This document shows, in pieces, positions 42,854 to 50,360 of a stretch of 64,000 nucleotides of DNA; the stretch's first letter is position 1, and each line of letters opens with the position of its first letter. The notes below the pieces were generated by a model. It saw nothing but the letters and a program-made list of their open reading frames with translations. It did no database searches and was not told the DNA's origin. The position numbers and the translations under genes are program-made. Source of the stretch: Variovorax sp. Root473. GTDB taxonomy: Bacteria; Pseudomonadota; Gammaproteobacteria; Burkholderiales; Burkholderiaceae_C. Where the stretch lies: positions 784,739 through 848,738 of the forward strand of contig NZ_LMEV01000017.1 of the NCBI RefSeq assembly GCF_001426505.1, written 5' to 3'.

Positions 42854-43200
42854 GCGCATCGGGTTGTAGAAACGCTTGATGTAGTCAAACACGTTTGCGC
42901 GGGCTTGCTCTCTGGTTCCGTAAATCCTCCTGGCCGTGCGCTCGGTCTTCAATGCACTGAAGAAACTCTCCATCGCGGAGTTGTCCCAGACCTCGCCTGC
43001 ACGGTCCGTGCTGCAGGTGACGCCGTACTCCTCGAGCAATTGCTGGAAGTGCTCGCTGGTGTATTGGCTGCCCTGGTCCGAGTGAAGCAGCAGTGCGACC
43101 GGTCTGCTTCCGCGCCACACGACCAGCATCAGTGCGTCAGCCATCAGTCGCGAAGTCATGCAGCCCTGCGTCGACCAGCCGACGAGGCGATGCGACTCCA
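42853..43200 (-). pseudogene. IS3-family transposase, C-terminal part
   Basis: About 115 residues of the DDE integrase-like transposase: LVGWS, LLHSDQGSQYTSEHFQQLLEEYGV, WDNSAMESFFSALKTE and FDYIKRFYNPMRR. The second D and E are present, the first D and the N-terminal part are missing. The left end lies exactly at the break in moaA, and the right end lies 38 bases from the 27-bp repeat. No inverted repeats or target duplication were found. Confidence 0.85.
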
Positions 43201-43237
43201 CAAGTGATGCGTAGGAGCAACGCCAAAGGGCAAGCCT

Positions 43238-43264
43238 CAGGTGGGGGTACAGATGGGGGTACAA
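43238..43264 (+). repeat. Right copy of the 27-bp direct repeat
   Basis: Differs from 5073-5099 at three positions and keeps the internal GTGGGGGTACAG/ATGGGGGTACA tandem. It closes a 38-kb segment. Confidence 0.7.
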
Positions 43265-43325
43265 GAATTAAGAAAGAGGAGCTTTCGCCCGCATTCATGC
43301 GGCTTACAGGGGATCTTTAGATCGG

Positions 43326-43339
43326 TTTCACACGACCAA
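43326..43339 (+). repeat. Degenerate copy of the tRNA-Pro 3' end (possible attR)
   Basis: TTTCACACGACCAA equals the tRNA 3' end TTTCACACCGACCAA (4950-4964) with one C missing. It lies 62 bases after the right 27-bp repeat, where a tRNA-targeted element would leave its right attachment site. Confidence 0.45.
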
Positions 43340-43356
43340 TAACAATAATGAAATCA

Positions 43357-43389
43357 ACGGCTTAGGGCTTACCACCCTAAGCCGTTTTT
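43357..43389 (+). terminator. Rho-independent terminator
   Basis: Perfect 11-bp stem ACGGCTTAGGG (43357-43367) with CCCTAAGCCGT (43375-43385), then TTTTC. No intact plus-strand gene precedes it, so it may have belonged to what was here before the insertion. Confidence 0.75.
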
Positions 43390-43501
43390 CTTTGCCTGGC
43401 CGTTTAGTCAACACTCTAGTCAACGTTTTGCGCTGGATCAGCTGAGTTTGGATGAGCCTGGTACCAGGGCAGGCATCCTTGGCACCAGTGGCGCCAAAAG
43501 A

Positions 43502-43523
43502 AAAGCCACCCGAAGGTGGCTTT
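43502..43523 (-). terminator. Terminator of the minus-strand transporter operon
   Basis: AAAGCCACC and GGTGGCTTT form a 9-bp stem with a 4-base loop; on the minus strand it is followed by TTTTCTTTT. It lies 132 bases beyond the FAD-linked oxidase stop. Confidence 0.7.
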
Positions 43524-43654
43524 ATGGGGTTCAAGGCGAGGCCTTCACTCTGGCTTTTTAGGGCCTGGCTTGTAGCCGCGCTTGATCGCCTCCATCGCGG
43601 CGCCATGCAGCGCTTTTTGCGCTTAAGAACGTTTGCGCAAGGGGCGCCGCGTGC

Positions 43655-45019
43655 TCAGCCCGCGGCCTTCACCGGCCAGTCCCGCAGCTTGCCCGGGTTG
43701 AGCAGGCCCATCGGATCGAAGCGCTTCTTCACCGCGATCACTTCGGGTGGCAGCGGCCCGCCGGCCTTGCCGTCTTCCACGATGTTCACGTGCGGGTTGT
43801 TGATGTGCACATGGCGTGCGCGGTGGATGTCGATGATCTCGTTTAACCGCTCCTCGGTGCTGAAGCGCACGAGCTGCAGCCCGCTGCAGGTCAGCAGGCC
43901 CGCCACGTTGCGCAGGAACTCGACGTGCATCATGACCTCGCCGCCCAGCAGCTTTTCCATTTCGATGATCTGCTCGACGTGCTCGCCGGGGATGAAGCCA
44001 CTTTGCAGGTAGGTCAGCGTCGGATCGATCTTCAGCGCGTGCAGCGTGGTGTGGTTCCAGGTGAATTCCATCAGCGTGCGGTTGCTCTTGTGCACCTCGG
44101 CCGCGGTCTTGCGGTAGCCGACCGTGCCGCCGTGCGCTTCTGCCAGCACCAGCATCGCGGGCTCGTTCGACTCGGCCACCAGCGACAGCACGGTGTGGCA
44201 GCCCTTGGGCAGGTGCGCGCTCAGTTGTGCGAGATGGTCGGCGATGGGCGCGGCAAAGAAAGTGACGCCGCGCTTGACGATGCCCGGCGCGTTCGCCAGC
44301 TTGTCGGCGAAGTTCAGCGCGTGCTCGAAGCTGTCGAAGGTCACCAGCGTTTCGAGCCACGGATGGGCGGGTGCCAGCGCGATCTCCAGTTCCAGCACGA
44401 GGCCGTTGGTGCCCCACAGGTGGTGCATGCGCATGGCGTCGGGGCCGCGCAGCTCGACCACCTGCGGCTCGGGCTCGATGGTCATCGCGCGGATGCCGAT
44501 CACGTTGCCCGGCGCGCTCAGCGGCCCGTAGTTGATCGAGCCCACGCCGCCGAAGCCACCGCCGAAGAGGCCGCCCAAGGTCGCGCTGCGGTAGGTGGAC
44601 GGCACGCAGCGCAGCTCCTGGCCGGTGGGCCTGGTCTGCTTCTCAAGCTCGCCCAGGCGGATGCCGGCCTGCGCGCGCGCCACGCCGGGCTGCACCCAGA
44701 GGCAGGCGTTGTAGCCGGTCATGTCGAGCACGACGCCGCCTGCGAGCGGCGTGGTCTGGCCGTAGTTGCCGGTGCCGCTGCCGCGGATGGTGATGGGCAC
44801 GCCGCGGCGTGCGCAGGCGCCCACCACGGCGCGGATCTCGTCCTCGGTGCGGGGGCGCACCACCACGTCGGCACGCTTGTCCTTCAGCTGGCGCGTGAGC
44901 ACCGGGCTGAACCACGAGAAGTCTTGCGACAGGCGCGTGACGCGGCCCTCGTCGGTGATCCAGTCGAGATTGGGCAGTTCGAGCAGCAGTTGCTCGATGG
45001 CGGAAGTGGGAGCGTTCAT
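43655..45019 (-). CDS. FAD-binding oxidase (GlcD/PCMH type)
   Basis: A 454-residue flavoprotein. The PCMH-type FAD domain (about 40-220) has VVVRPRTEDEIRAVVGACARRGVPITIRGSGTGNYGQ and LGGLFGGGFGGVGSINYG. The C-terminal cap ends with KKRFDPMGLLNPGKLRDW, the glycolate-oxidase-type tail. It probably oxidises a hydroxy acid or an alcohol derived from the transported substrate. It is the last gene of the operon that also encodes an ABC transporter and two hydrolases; the spacing to the permease gene is 8 bases. Confidence 0.9.
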   Translation of the reverse strand: MNAPTSAIEQLLLELPNLDWITDEGRVTRLSQDFSWFSPVLTRQLKDKRADVVVRPRTEDEIRAVVGACARRGVPITIRGSGTGNYGQTTPLAGGVVLDMTGYNACLWVQPGVARAQAGIRLGELEKQTRPTGQELRCVPSTYRSATLGGLFGGGFGGVGSINYGPLSAPGNVIGIRAMTIEPEPQVVELRGPDAMRMHHLWGTNGLVLELEIALAPAHPWLETLVTFDSFEHALNFADKLANAPGIVKRGVTFFAAPIADHLAQLSAHLPKGCHTVLSLVAESNEPAMLVLAEAHGGTVGYRKTAAEVHKSNRTLMEFTWNHTTLHALKIDPTLTYLQSGFIPGEHVEQIIEMEKLLGGEVMMHVEFLRNVAGLLTCSGLQLVRFSTEERLNEIIDIHRARHVHINNPHVNIVEDGKAGGPLPPEVIAVKKRFDPMGLLNPGKLRDWPVKAAG

Positions 45020-45027
45020 GGTCAAGT

Positions 45028-45846
45028 TCAATCCTGGGAAAGTTCGCTCGCATGCCACGAGCCCAGCGCCACCTTGGTGAGCCAGGCCATCAGCACGAAG
45101 AGCGCGACGCCGGTGAGGGAGATGAGGAGCAGGGCCGCGAACATGCGCGGAATGTTCAGCTGGAAGCCCGCCTGCAGGATCTGGTAGGCCAGCCCCGCAC
45201 CCGAGCCGCCCGTGCCCGCGACGAACTCCGCCACCACCGCGCCGATCAGCGCCAGGCCGCTGGAGATGCGCAGCCCGCCGAAGAAGTACGGCAGCGCGCT
45301 CGGGATGCGCAGGCGCACCAGCTGCTGCCAGCGCGTGGCGCGGTTCAGCTTGAAGTAGCTCTGCAGGTCGGGGTCGATGCTGCGCAGGCCGAGCGTGGTG
45401 TTGCTGATGATGGGAAACAGCGCCACCAGCGCCGCGCACACTGTCATGGCTGCCACCGGGTTCTTCACCCAGATGATGATCAGCGGTGCCACGGCCACGA
45501 TGGGCGTGACCTGCAGCAACACCGCGTATGGAAAGAGTGCGGTCTCGATGCGCTTGCTCTGCACGAAAAGAAACGAGATCAGCACGCCCGCCACCGTCGC
45601 CAGCGCGAACGACAGCACCGTGATCTTCAGTGTGACGAGCAGCGCGCTGCCCAGCGGTGCCCAGTCGGTCACCAGCGTCTGCATCATGAGCCAGGGCGAG
45701 GGCACGAGGTAGGGCGGCAGCTCCATCGCGACCACCATCCACTGCCACAGCGCCACCAGCACCACGCCGATGAGCACTGGGTAGAGCACGCGCTGCACGC
45801 GCGGCTGGCTCAACAGGGGTATCGCAGGTTTCGTCGCTGTCTTCAT
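45028..45846 (-). CDS. ABC transporter permease (SsuC/TauC/ThiX type)
   Basis: A 272-residue inner-membrane permease with about six helices. The coupling loop is seen near RVRIPSALPYFFGGLRISSGLALIGAVVAEFVAGTGG, the EAA-like motif of this family. Its ATG overlaps the ATPase stop by 4 bases. With the ATPase and binding protein it forms an importer of the aliphatic sulfonate/nitrate/taurine/HMP class. Confidence 0.92.
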   Translation of the reverse strand: MKTATKPAIPLLSQPRVQRVLYPVLIGVVLVALWQWMVVAMELPPYLVPSPWLMMQTLVTDWAPLGSALLVTLKITVLSFALATVAGVLISFLFVQSKRIETALFPYAVLLQVTPIVAVAPLIIIWVKNPVAAMTVCAALVALFPIISNTTLGLRSIDPDLQSYFKLNRATRWQQLVRLRIPSALPYFFGGLRISSGLALIGAVVAEFVAGTGGSGAGLAYQILQAGFQLNIPRMFAALLLISLTGVALFVLMAWLTKVALGSWHASELSQD

Positions 45847-46679
45847 GGTGCGGCTTCCTCTTCGGTGGCGCTGGCGCGCAGCAGGCTGTCCTGCAACTGC
45901 TTCGCGTAGCGCGCGAACCCGGGCGTGACCATGAAGTCGGCCTGGCGCGGATAGGGTTCGTCGATCTGGAACTGCTCGACCACGCGGCCCGGCCGCGCGG
46001 CCATCATCACCACGCGGCTCGACAGGAACACCGCCTCGTGGATCGAGTGGGTCACGAAGATCACCGTGAGCTTCTTCTTGCGCCACAGCTCGAGCAGGTC
46101 GGCGTCGAGCTTGTGGCGCGTGATCTCGTCGAGCGCGCCGAAGGGCTCGTCCATCAGCAGCAGGTCGGGCTGCGTGACCAGGCCACGCGCAATCGACACG
46201 CGCATCTGCATGCCGCCCGACAGCGCACGCGGCAGGGCGTCGGCAAACTTTTCCAGGCCCACCAGCGCGAGCGACTCCGCCACGCGCGCATCGGCTTCCT
46301 TGCGCGGCACGCCGGCCAGGTCGAGTGGCAGGCGCACATTGGTCTGCACGCTGGCCCAGGGCATCAACGTGGGCGACTGGAACACGAACGACATCTTTCG
46401 CGTGCTGTCATGCAGCTGGCTCACGGGCTTGCGCCACACCAGCAAGCGGCCGTCGCTGGGATCGAGCATCCCCGCCACCATCTTGAGCAGCGTGCTCTTG
46501 CCGCAGCCCGAGGGGCCGAGCAGCGTGACGAACTCTCCTTCGCCGATCGACAGGTCCACGGGCAGCAGTGCCTGCGTGCCGTTGGGGTAGGTCTTCTCGG
46601 CCGAGAGGATCTCGACGGCGGGCACCGGCGGTGCGAGATCAGCCGGTGGCGCCAGGGTGTGGGGTTCGATGCGGTTCAT
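45843..46679 (-). CDS. ABC transporter ATP-binding protein
   Basis: A 278-residue ATPase of the SsuB/TauB class. Walker A GPSGCGKST, Q loop FVFQSPTLMPW, signature ALSGGMQMR, Walker B LLLMDEPFGALDE and the switch His in VTHSIHEA are all intact. The N-terminal about 25 residues are proline-rich and not conserved. It lies between the binding protein and permease genes. Confidence 0.94.
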   Translation of the reverse strand: MNRIEPHTLAPPADLAPPVPAVEILSAEKTYPNGTQALLPVDLSIGEGEFVTLLGPSGCGKSTLLKMVAGMLDPSDGRLLVWRKPVSQLHDSTRKMSFVFQSPTLMPWASVQTNVRLPLDLAGVPRKEADARVAESLALVGLEKFADALPRALSGGMQMRVSIARGLVTQPDLLLMDEPFGALDEITRHKLDADLLELWRKKKLTVIFVTHSIHEAVFLSSRVVMMAARPGRVVEQFQIDEPYPRQADFMVTPGFARYAKQLQDSLLRASATEEEAAP

Positions 46680-46692
46680 GGCGCGACGAAGT

Positions 46693-47676
46693 TCAGGGCA
46701 ACACCTTGGCGTCCTTCACGAACTCGGTCGTGTAGGTTTTGGTGAGGTCCACCTTGGCCGGGTCGAGCAGCTTGGAGGCGACAAGGAAGTCGTAGCTCGC
46801 CTTGGCGCGCGCATCGGTGATCACGCCGATGCCCAGCCTGGCCGCGTCGCCGCCCGTGACCATGCCCATCTCTTTCAGCTTGGCCACGCTGTAGGCGAGC
46901 TGGTCGTCGGTCATGTTGGGGTTGTCTTTCTTGATCAGTGCATTGGCCGGTGCCGGGTCGGCCAGGTAGCTCTTCCAGCCTTCGGCCGAAGCCTTCACGA
47001 AGGCCGCGACCTGCTTGCTGCGCTCCTTCACCGTCTTGTCCATGCACGACACGGTGACGGCGTACGAGGGATAGCCGTGGTCGCTGAACATCAGCACGGT
47101 GCTCTTCACGCCGGCCTTCTGGATCGCGTAGGGCTCGGAGGTCAGGTAGCCCTGCTGCGCGGTGTTCGCGTCGGCCACGAAGGGCTGGATGTTGAAGGTG
47201 TAGGGGCGCGTCTGTTCGTCCTTCAGGCCGAACCGGGCCTTGAGCCAGGGCCAGTAGCCGCGGTTGGCCTGGGCGCCGATGAGCAGCGTCTTGCCCTTCA
47301 GGTCCTCGAATTTCTTGACGTCATCGTGCGCGATGAGCACCTGCGGATCTTTCTGGAAGAAGGCCGCCACGTTGACCACCGGCACGCCGCCTTCGCGCAC
47401 CTGCATCATCTGGATATCGCTCGATCCCATGATGCAGTCGGCCTGTCCCGCGGCCATCATCTGCGTGATGTTGACCTGCGGGCCGCCCATCTTGATGGTC
47501 ACGTCCAGGCCGTGCTTCTTGTAGATGCCCTGTGCCACCGCCTGGTAAAAGCCGCCGTGCTCGGCCTGTGCATACCAGTTGGTCATGTACGTGAACTTGT
47601 CCTGGGCCTGCGCCGGTGCGGTAGCGGACAGGGCGAGCGCGGCGGCGCCGGCCAGGGAAAGAGCGAAGGAGCGCAT
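46693..47676 (-). CDS. ABC transporter substrate-binding protein (NMT1/THI5-like)
   Basis: A 327-residue periplasmic protein. The signal peptide (MRSFALSLAGAAALALSATAPAQAQ) is followed by an NMT1-like domain: NWYAQAEHGGFYQAVAQGIYKKHGLDVTIKMGGP, AGQADCIMGSSDIQMMQVREGG and YLTSEPYAIQKAGV. Relatives bind pyrimidine precursors, nitrate, sulfonates or riboflavin. Taken with the deaminase-like and creatininase-like genes, a nitrogen heterocycle is a fair guess. Confidence 0.9.
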   Translation of the reverse strand: MRSFALSLAGAAALALSATAPAQAQDKFTYMTNWYAQAEHGGFYQAVAQGIYKKHGLDVTIKMGGPQVNITQMMAAGQADCIMGSSDIQMMQVREGGVPVVNVAAFFQKDPQVLIAHDDVKKFEDLKGKTLLIGAQANRGYWPWLKARFGLKDEQTRPYTFNIQPFVADANTAQQGYLTSEPYAIQKAGVKSTVLMFSDHGYPSYAVTVSCMDKTVKERSKQVAAFVKASAEGWKSYLADPAPANALIKKDNPNMTDDQLAYSVAKLKEMGMVTGGDAARLGIGVITDARAKASYDFLVASKLLDPAKVDLTKTYTTEFVKDAKVLP

Positions 47677-47742
47677 GGTGGGAACCTCTCGAAGGCAGGG
47701 TGGAAGAACGGGTTGAAGAAAATGGACTGCTGCGGGCGCGGT

Positions 47743-48606
47743 TCAGGCGGGCTCGAACGACTGTTGGATGAAGCCCTGCTGGTGGCCGCGCTCCCAGGTG
47801 GCTTCCTCGCGCACGAGCCAGCGCAGCGCGTACAGCTCGGTCAGCGCCTGCGCCCAACTGTCAGAGAGCGTGTCCAGGATCGCCAGGCCCTGTTCGCGCG
47901 TGGCGCTGGTCGGGTCGCCGATCACGCCGCTGGGGCCGAAGTCGCGCGCGGTCCAGGCGCAGGCCGGGCGGCCGTCGGCCGACAGCAGCTTGATCGGGAA
48001 GGGCGGCGGAAAGTTGGCCACCGCGCGCTCCATGTGCACGGTGTCGGGCGCGAGCGCGAGCATCAGCGCGGTCTCTGAATGGCCCGCGTGCATCGCGAGC
48101 TTCTTCTCCTGTTCACTGACCTGCCGGCTGGCCGCGCTGGGCAGGCGAGAGACGCCGTGCGGCACGATCACGAAGTCGCCATGGCGCAGGCGCAGTTCGC
48201 GCGCCGCCATCTCCAGCACCTGCGGCTGGCCGCCGTGCCCGTTGGCGAACAGCAGCTTGCGAAAGCCCGAGCGGTACACCGACTCGCCGATTTCGATCAC
48301 GGTCGACAGCAGCGTGGTGCCCGTGAGCGTCATCGTGCCGGGAAAGTGCAGGTGCTCTTCCGACTTGCCGTAGGTGATCGGTGGCAGCGCAAAGGCGCGC
48401 ACCTCGGCCGGCAGCTTCTCGAGGGCCTTGCCCATCACGCCCGAGGCGATGACGCTGTCGACCGAGCACGGCAGGTGCGGGCCGTGCTGCTCGATCGCGC
48501 CGCACGGCAGCACGATGACGGTGTCCTCGCGCTCGGGCAGCGCGGCGATTTCGGTCCAGCTCAGGTAGGGCAGGAAACGGTGGGGCGGGATGTAGCCGTG
48601 CAGCAT
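47743..48606 (-). CDS. Creatininase-family amidohydrolase
   Basis: A 287-residue metal-dependent hydrolase. Metal ligands of creatininase are visible: E and H in LPCGAIEQHGPHLP, D in CSVDS, and H in ANGHGGQPQV, plus E in AGHSETALML. The family opens cyclic amides (creatinine) or acts on formamidopyrimidines and mycofactocin precursors. In this operon it probably hydrolyses a lactam or amide made from the imported compound. It lies 66 bases upstream of the binding-protein gene. Confidence 0.9.
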   Translation of the reverse strand: MLHGYIPPHRFLPYLSWTEIAALPEREDTVIVLPCGAIEQHGPHLPCSVDSVIASGVMGKALEKLPAEVRAFALPPITYGKSEEHLHFPGTMTLTGTTLLSTVIEIGESVYRSGFRKLLFANGHGGQPQVLEMAARELRLRHGDFVIVPHGVSRLPSAASRQVSEQEKKLAMHAGHSETALMLALAPDTVHMERAVANFPPPFPIKLLSADGRPACAWTARDFGPSGVIGDPTSATREQGLAILDTLSDSWAQALTELYALRWLVREEATWERGHQQGFIQQSFEPA

Positions 48607-48644
48607 GAAAAGTCCTTGGGGTCGTTCGGTGCGATGAAGGGAGG

Positions 48645-49934
48645 TCAGGCGATGGCGTGGGCGGCGGTGCGCCACGCGGCAGGCAACTCGCCGCGCGCGA
48701 CGCGGCCTTCGCGCAGCACCACGCGCGATGCAGTGCGCGAAGGCCAGCCGAAGCGGTCGGCCTCGGTGAAGAGCACGAGGTCGGCCGCCATGCCGACCAG
48801 CGTGGGCTGCGCGGGCGCAGGCTCGCGCCGCAGCCAGTCGGCGCGGCACAGCGCCTGCGACCAGGTGTCAAAGGGCTCGTCGAGTTGCGCCACCAGCGCG
48901 GCCGTGCCCAGCGCCTCGACAGGGTCGAAGCTGCCCAGGCGGCAGAAGGGGTCTTGCACGTTGTCGCTCGCGAACAGCAGCGGAATGCCGCGCGCCTGCG
49001 CTTCCTTGACCAGCGTGAGGCCGCGCTGGCGCGGCGTGCGCCCGGTGACGGCGTCCTGCAGCAGCAGGTTGGTGGCGGGCAGCGACACCACGGTGATCGG
49101 GGCACGCGCCACGGCATCCAGCGTGGCAAAGGCCTGTGCCTCGGGCTGGGCCGCCAGCGCGCAGATGTGGCCGCAGACCACGCGGCCTTCGTAGCCGATC
49201 TCGCGCAGCAGGCGCGCGGTGGTCTGCAGGCCGACGGCCGCGGCGTTGAGTTCCTCGTCCACGTGCAGGTCGATGTCGAGGTCGCACGACTGCGCCGAAA
49301 CCAGCAGGTTGCGCAGGGCGTTCTCGCTCCAGTTGGTGGAGTGCACGAAGCCGCCGAGCAGCGCGTGCGGTCCGGTGGCCTTCACCTGTTGCGCCAGGCG
49401 CAAGGCCTGCGCCGCGTCTTCGAACAGCGGCAGTTTGATGAGCGCAACCTGCTCCAGCCGCACCCGGCCGGCCCATTCCTGCGCCAGCTCGGCCATGACG
49501 GGCCAGGCCATGGGCACCGCGTCGGGCTCCCACCAGTCGACGTGCGTGCGCACATGCGTGGTGCCGCATTCCCAGGCCCACTGCAGGCCACGCGATGCGC
49601 GCTCGCGCACGTCGGCAGGCGTCCAGCGCACGCGGTCGGCCAGCATCGCGTCGATGGCGCCGAGCAGGCCGGGCTGCACCTTTTGCATGCGCGGCAGCGT
49701 GAATGCCTTGTCCAGGTGCGTGTGCGCGTCGACGAAGGCGGGCAGGGCGAGCGTGCCGGCGAGGTCCCAGCTGTGGGGCGATGGCGCGGCATCGCCGGCG
49801 GGGCGCACCGACTGCACGCGCCCGGCGTCGAGCGCGATGTGCGCCAGCACAGGCGCGCCGCTGTGCTGCGGCCAGTCGGCGGGCAGCAGCCATCGCGGCA
49901 GCCGCGCGTTGTCGAGCAGCACGGGCGCGTTCAT
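48645..49934 (-). CDS. Cytosine-deaminase-like amidohydrolase
   Basis: A 429-residue TIM-barrel metal hydrolase. Motifs: HTHLDKAF (metal site, lysine rather than H-T), HVDWWEP, LHVDEELN, VCGHICAL and FASDNVQDPFCRLGSFDP, matching cytosine deaminase and isoguanine deaminase relatives. It is probably the first ring-modifying step for the operon substrate. It overlaps the stop of the upstream quinone-reductase remnant by 4 bases and is followed by the creatininase gene after 38 bases. Confidence 0.88.
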   Translation of the reverse strand: MNAPVLLDNARLPRWLLPADWPQHSGAPVLAHIALDAGRVQSVRPAGDAAPSPHSWDLAGTLALPAFVDAHTHLDKAFTLPRMQKVQPGLLGAIDAMLADRVRWTPADVRERASRGLQWAWECGTTHVRTHVDWWEPDAVPMAWPVMAELAQEWAGRVRLEQVALIKLPLFEDAAQALRLAQQVKATGPHALLGGFVHSTNWSENALRNLLVSAQSCDLDIDLHVDEELNAAAVGLQTTARLLREIGYEGRVVCGHICALAAQPEAQAFATLDAVARAPITVVSLPATNLLLQDAVTGRTPRQRGLTLVKEAQARGIPLLFASDNVQDPFCRLGSFDPVEALGTAALVAQLDEPFDTWSQALCRADWLRREPAPAQPTLVGMAADLVLFTEADRFGWPSRTASRVVLREGRVARGELPAAWRTAAHAIA

Positions 49935-50236
49935 GCGAAGCGCGCCATGAAGCGGGTGAGCTGGCGCTCGGTCGCCACGTTCATGTGGCAGTGGGCGCGG
50001 TAGCCCTCGGCCCCCTGAAGCCGCTCGACATACGGCTGGAGCGGCGGCTGGTGGGTCGACACGTCGTGGCAGCCGAGGCGCTTCTTGCGCGAGAGCACGG
50101 GGTTGAAGCCCCCGGCGTGCAGGTCGCGGTCTCCCGCCTCGTGCCTGGCGGCGCGCAGGTTCTTCGGCACTGCCTGGCGCAGGGCCGCATGGAAGCCGGT
50201 TTCGACCGGGGGGCAGTGGACGACGAGCACGCGCAT
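49931..50236 (-). pseudogene. NAD(P)H:quinone oxidoreductase with central deletion
   Basis: The 101-residue frame matches both ends of a flavodoxin-fold quinone reductase of about 190 residues. The first 65 residues (MRVLVVHCPPVETGFHAALRQAV to HDVSTHQPPLQPYVERL) correspond to the N-terminus and the last 25 (YRAHCHMNVATERQLTRFMARFA) to the C-terminus. The FMN-contact and active-site loops between them are missing. The deletion is in frame, so the ORF remains open and still overlaps the amidohydrolase start. Confidence 0.8.
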
Positions 50237-50244
50237 GTTGTGTT

Positions 50245-50271
50245 TGACCGCTTAATCAGAGCAAGTGGTCA
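50245..50271. promoter_or_regulatory. Palindrome in the promoter region of the minus-strand operon
   Basis: TGACCGCTT (50245-50253) and AAGTGGTCA (50263-50271) are inverted repeats with one mismatch and a 9-base spacer, just upstream of the operon's first gene. It fits a GntR- or PucR-type operator; the regulator is unknown. Confidence 0.45.
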
Positions 50272-50360
50272 GGTTATGCAAGCGGCGTGCCAATCCGGAT
50301 GCACCGGACTGGTGATTTCTCTTGGATGGCGCGATCAGGGCCCGGCAGGGCCGGCCGGGG

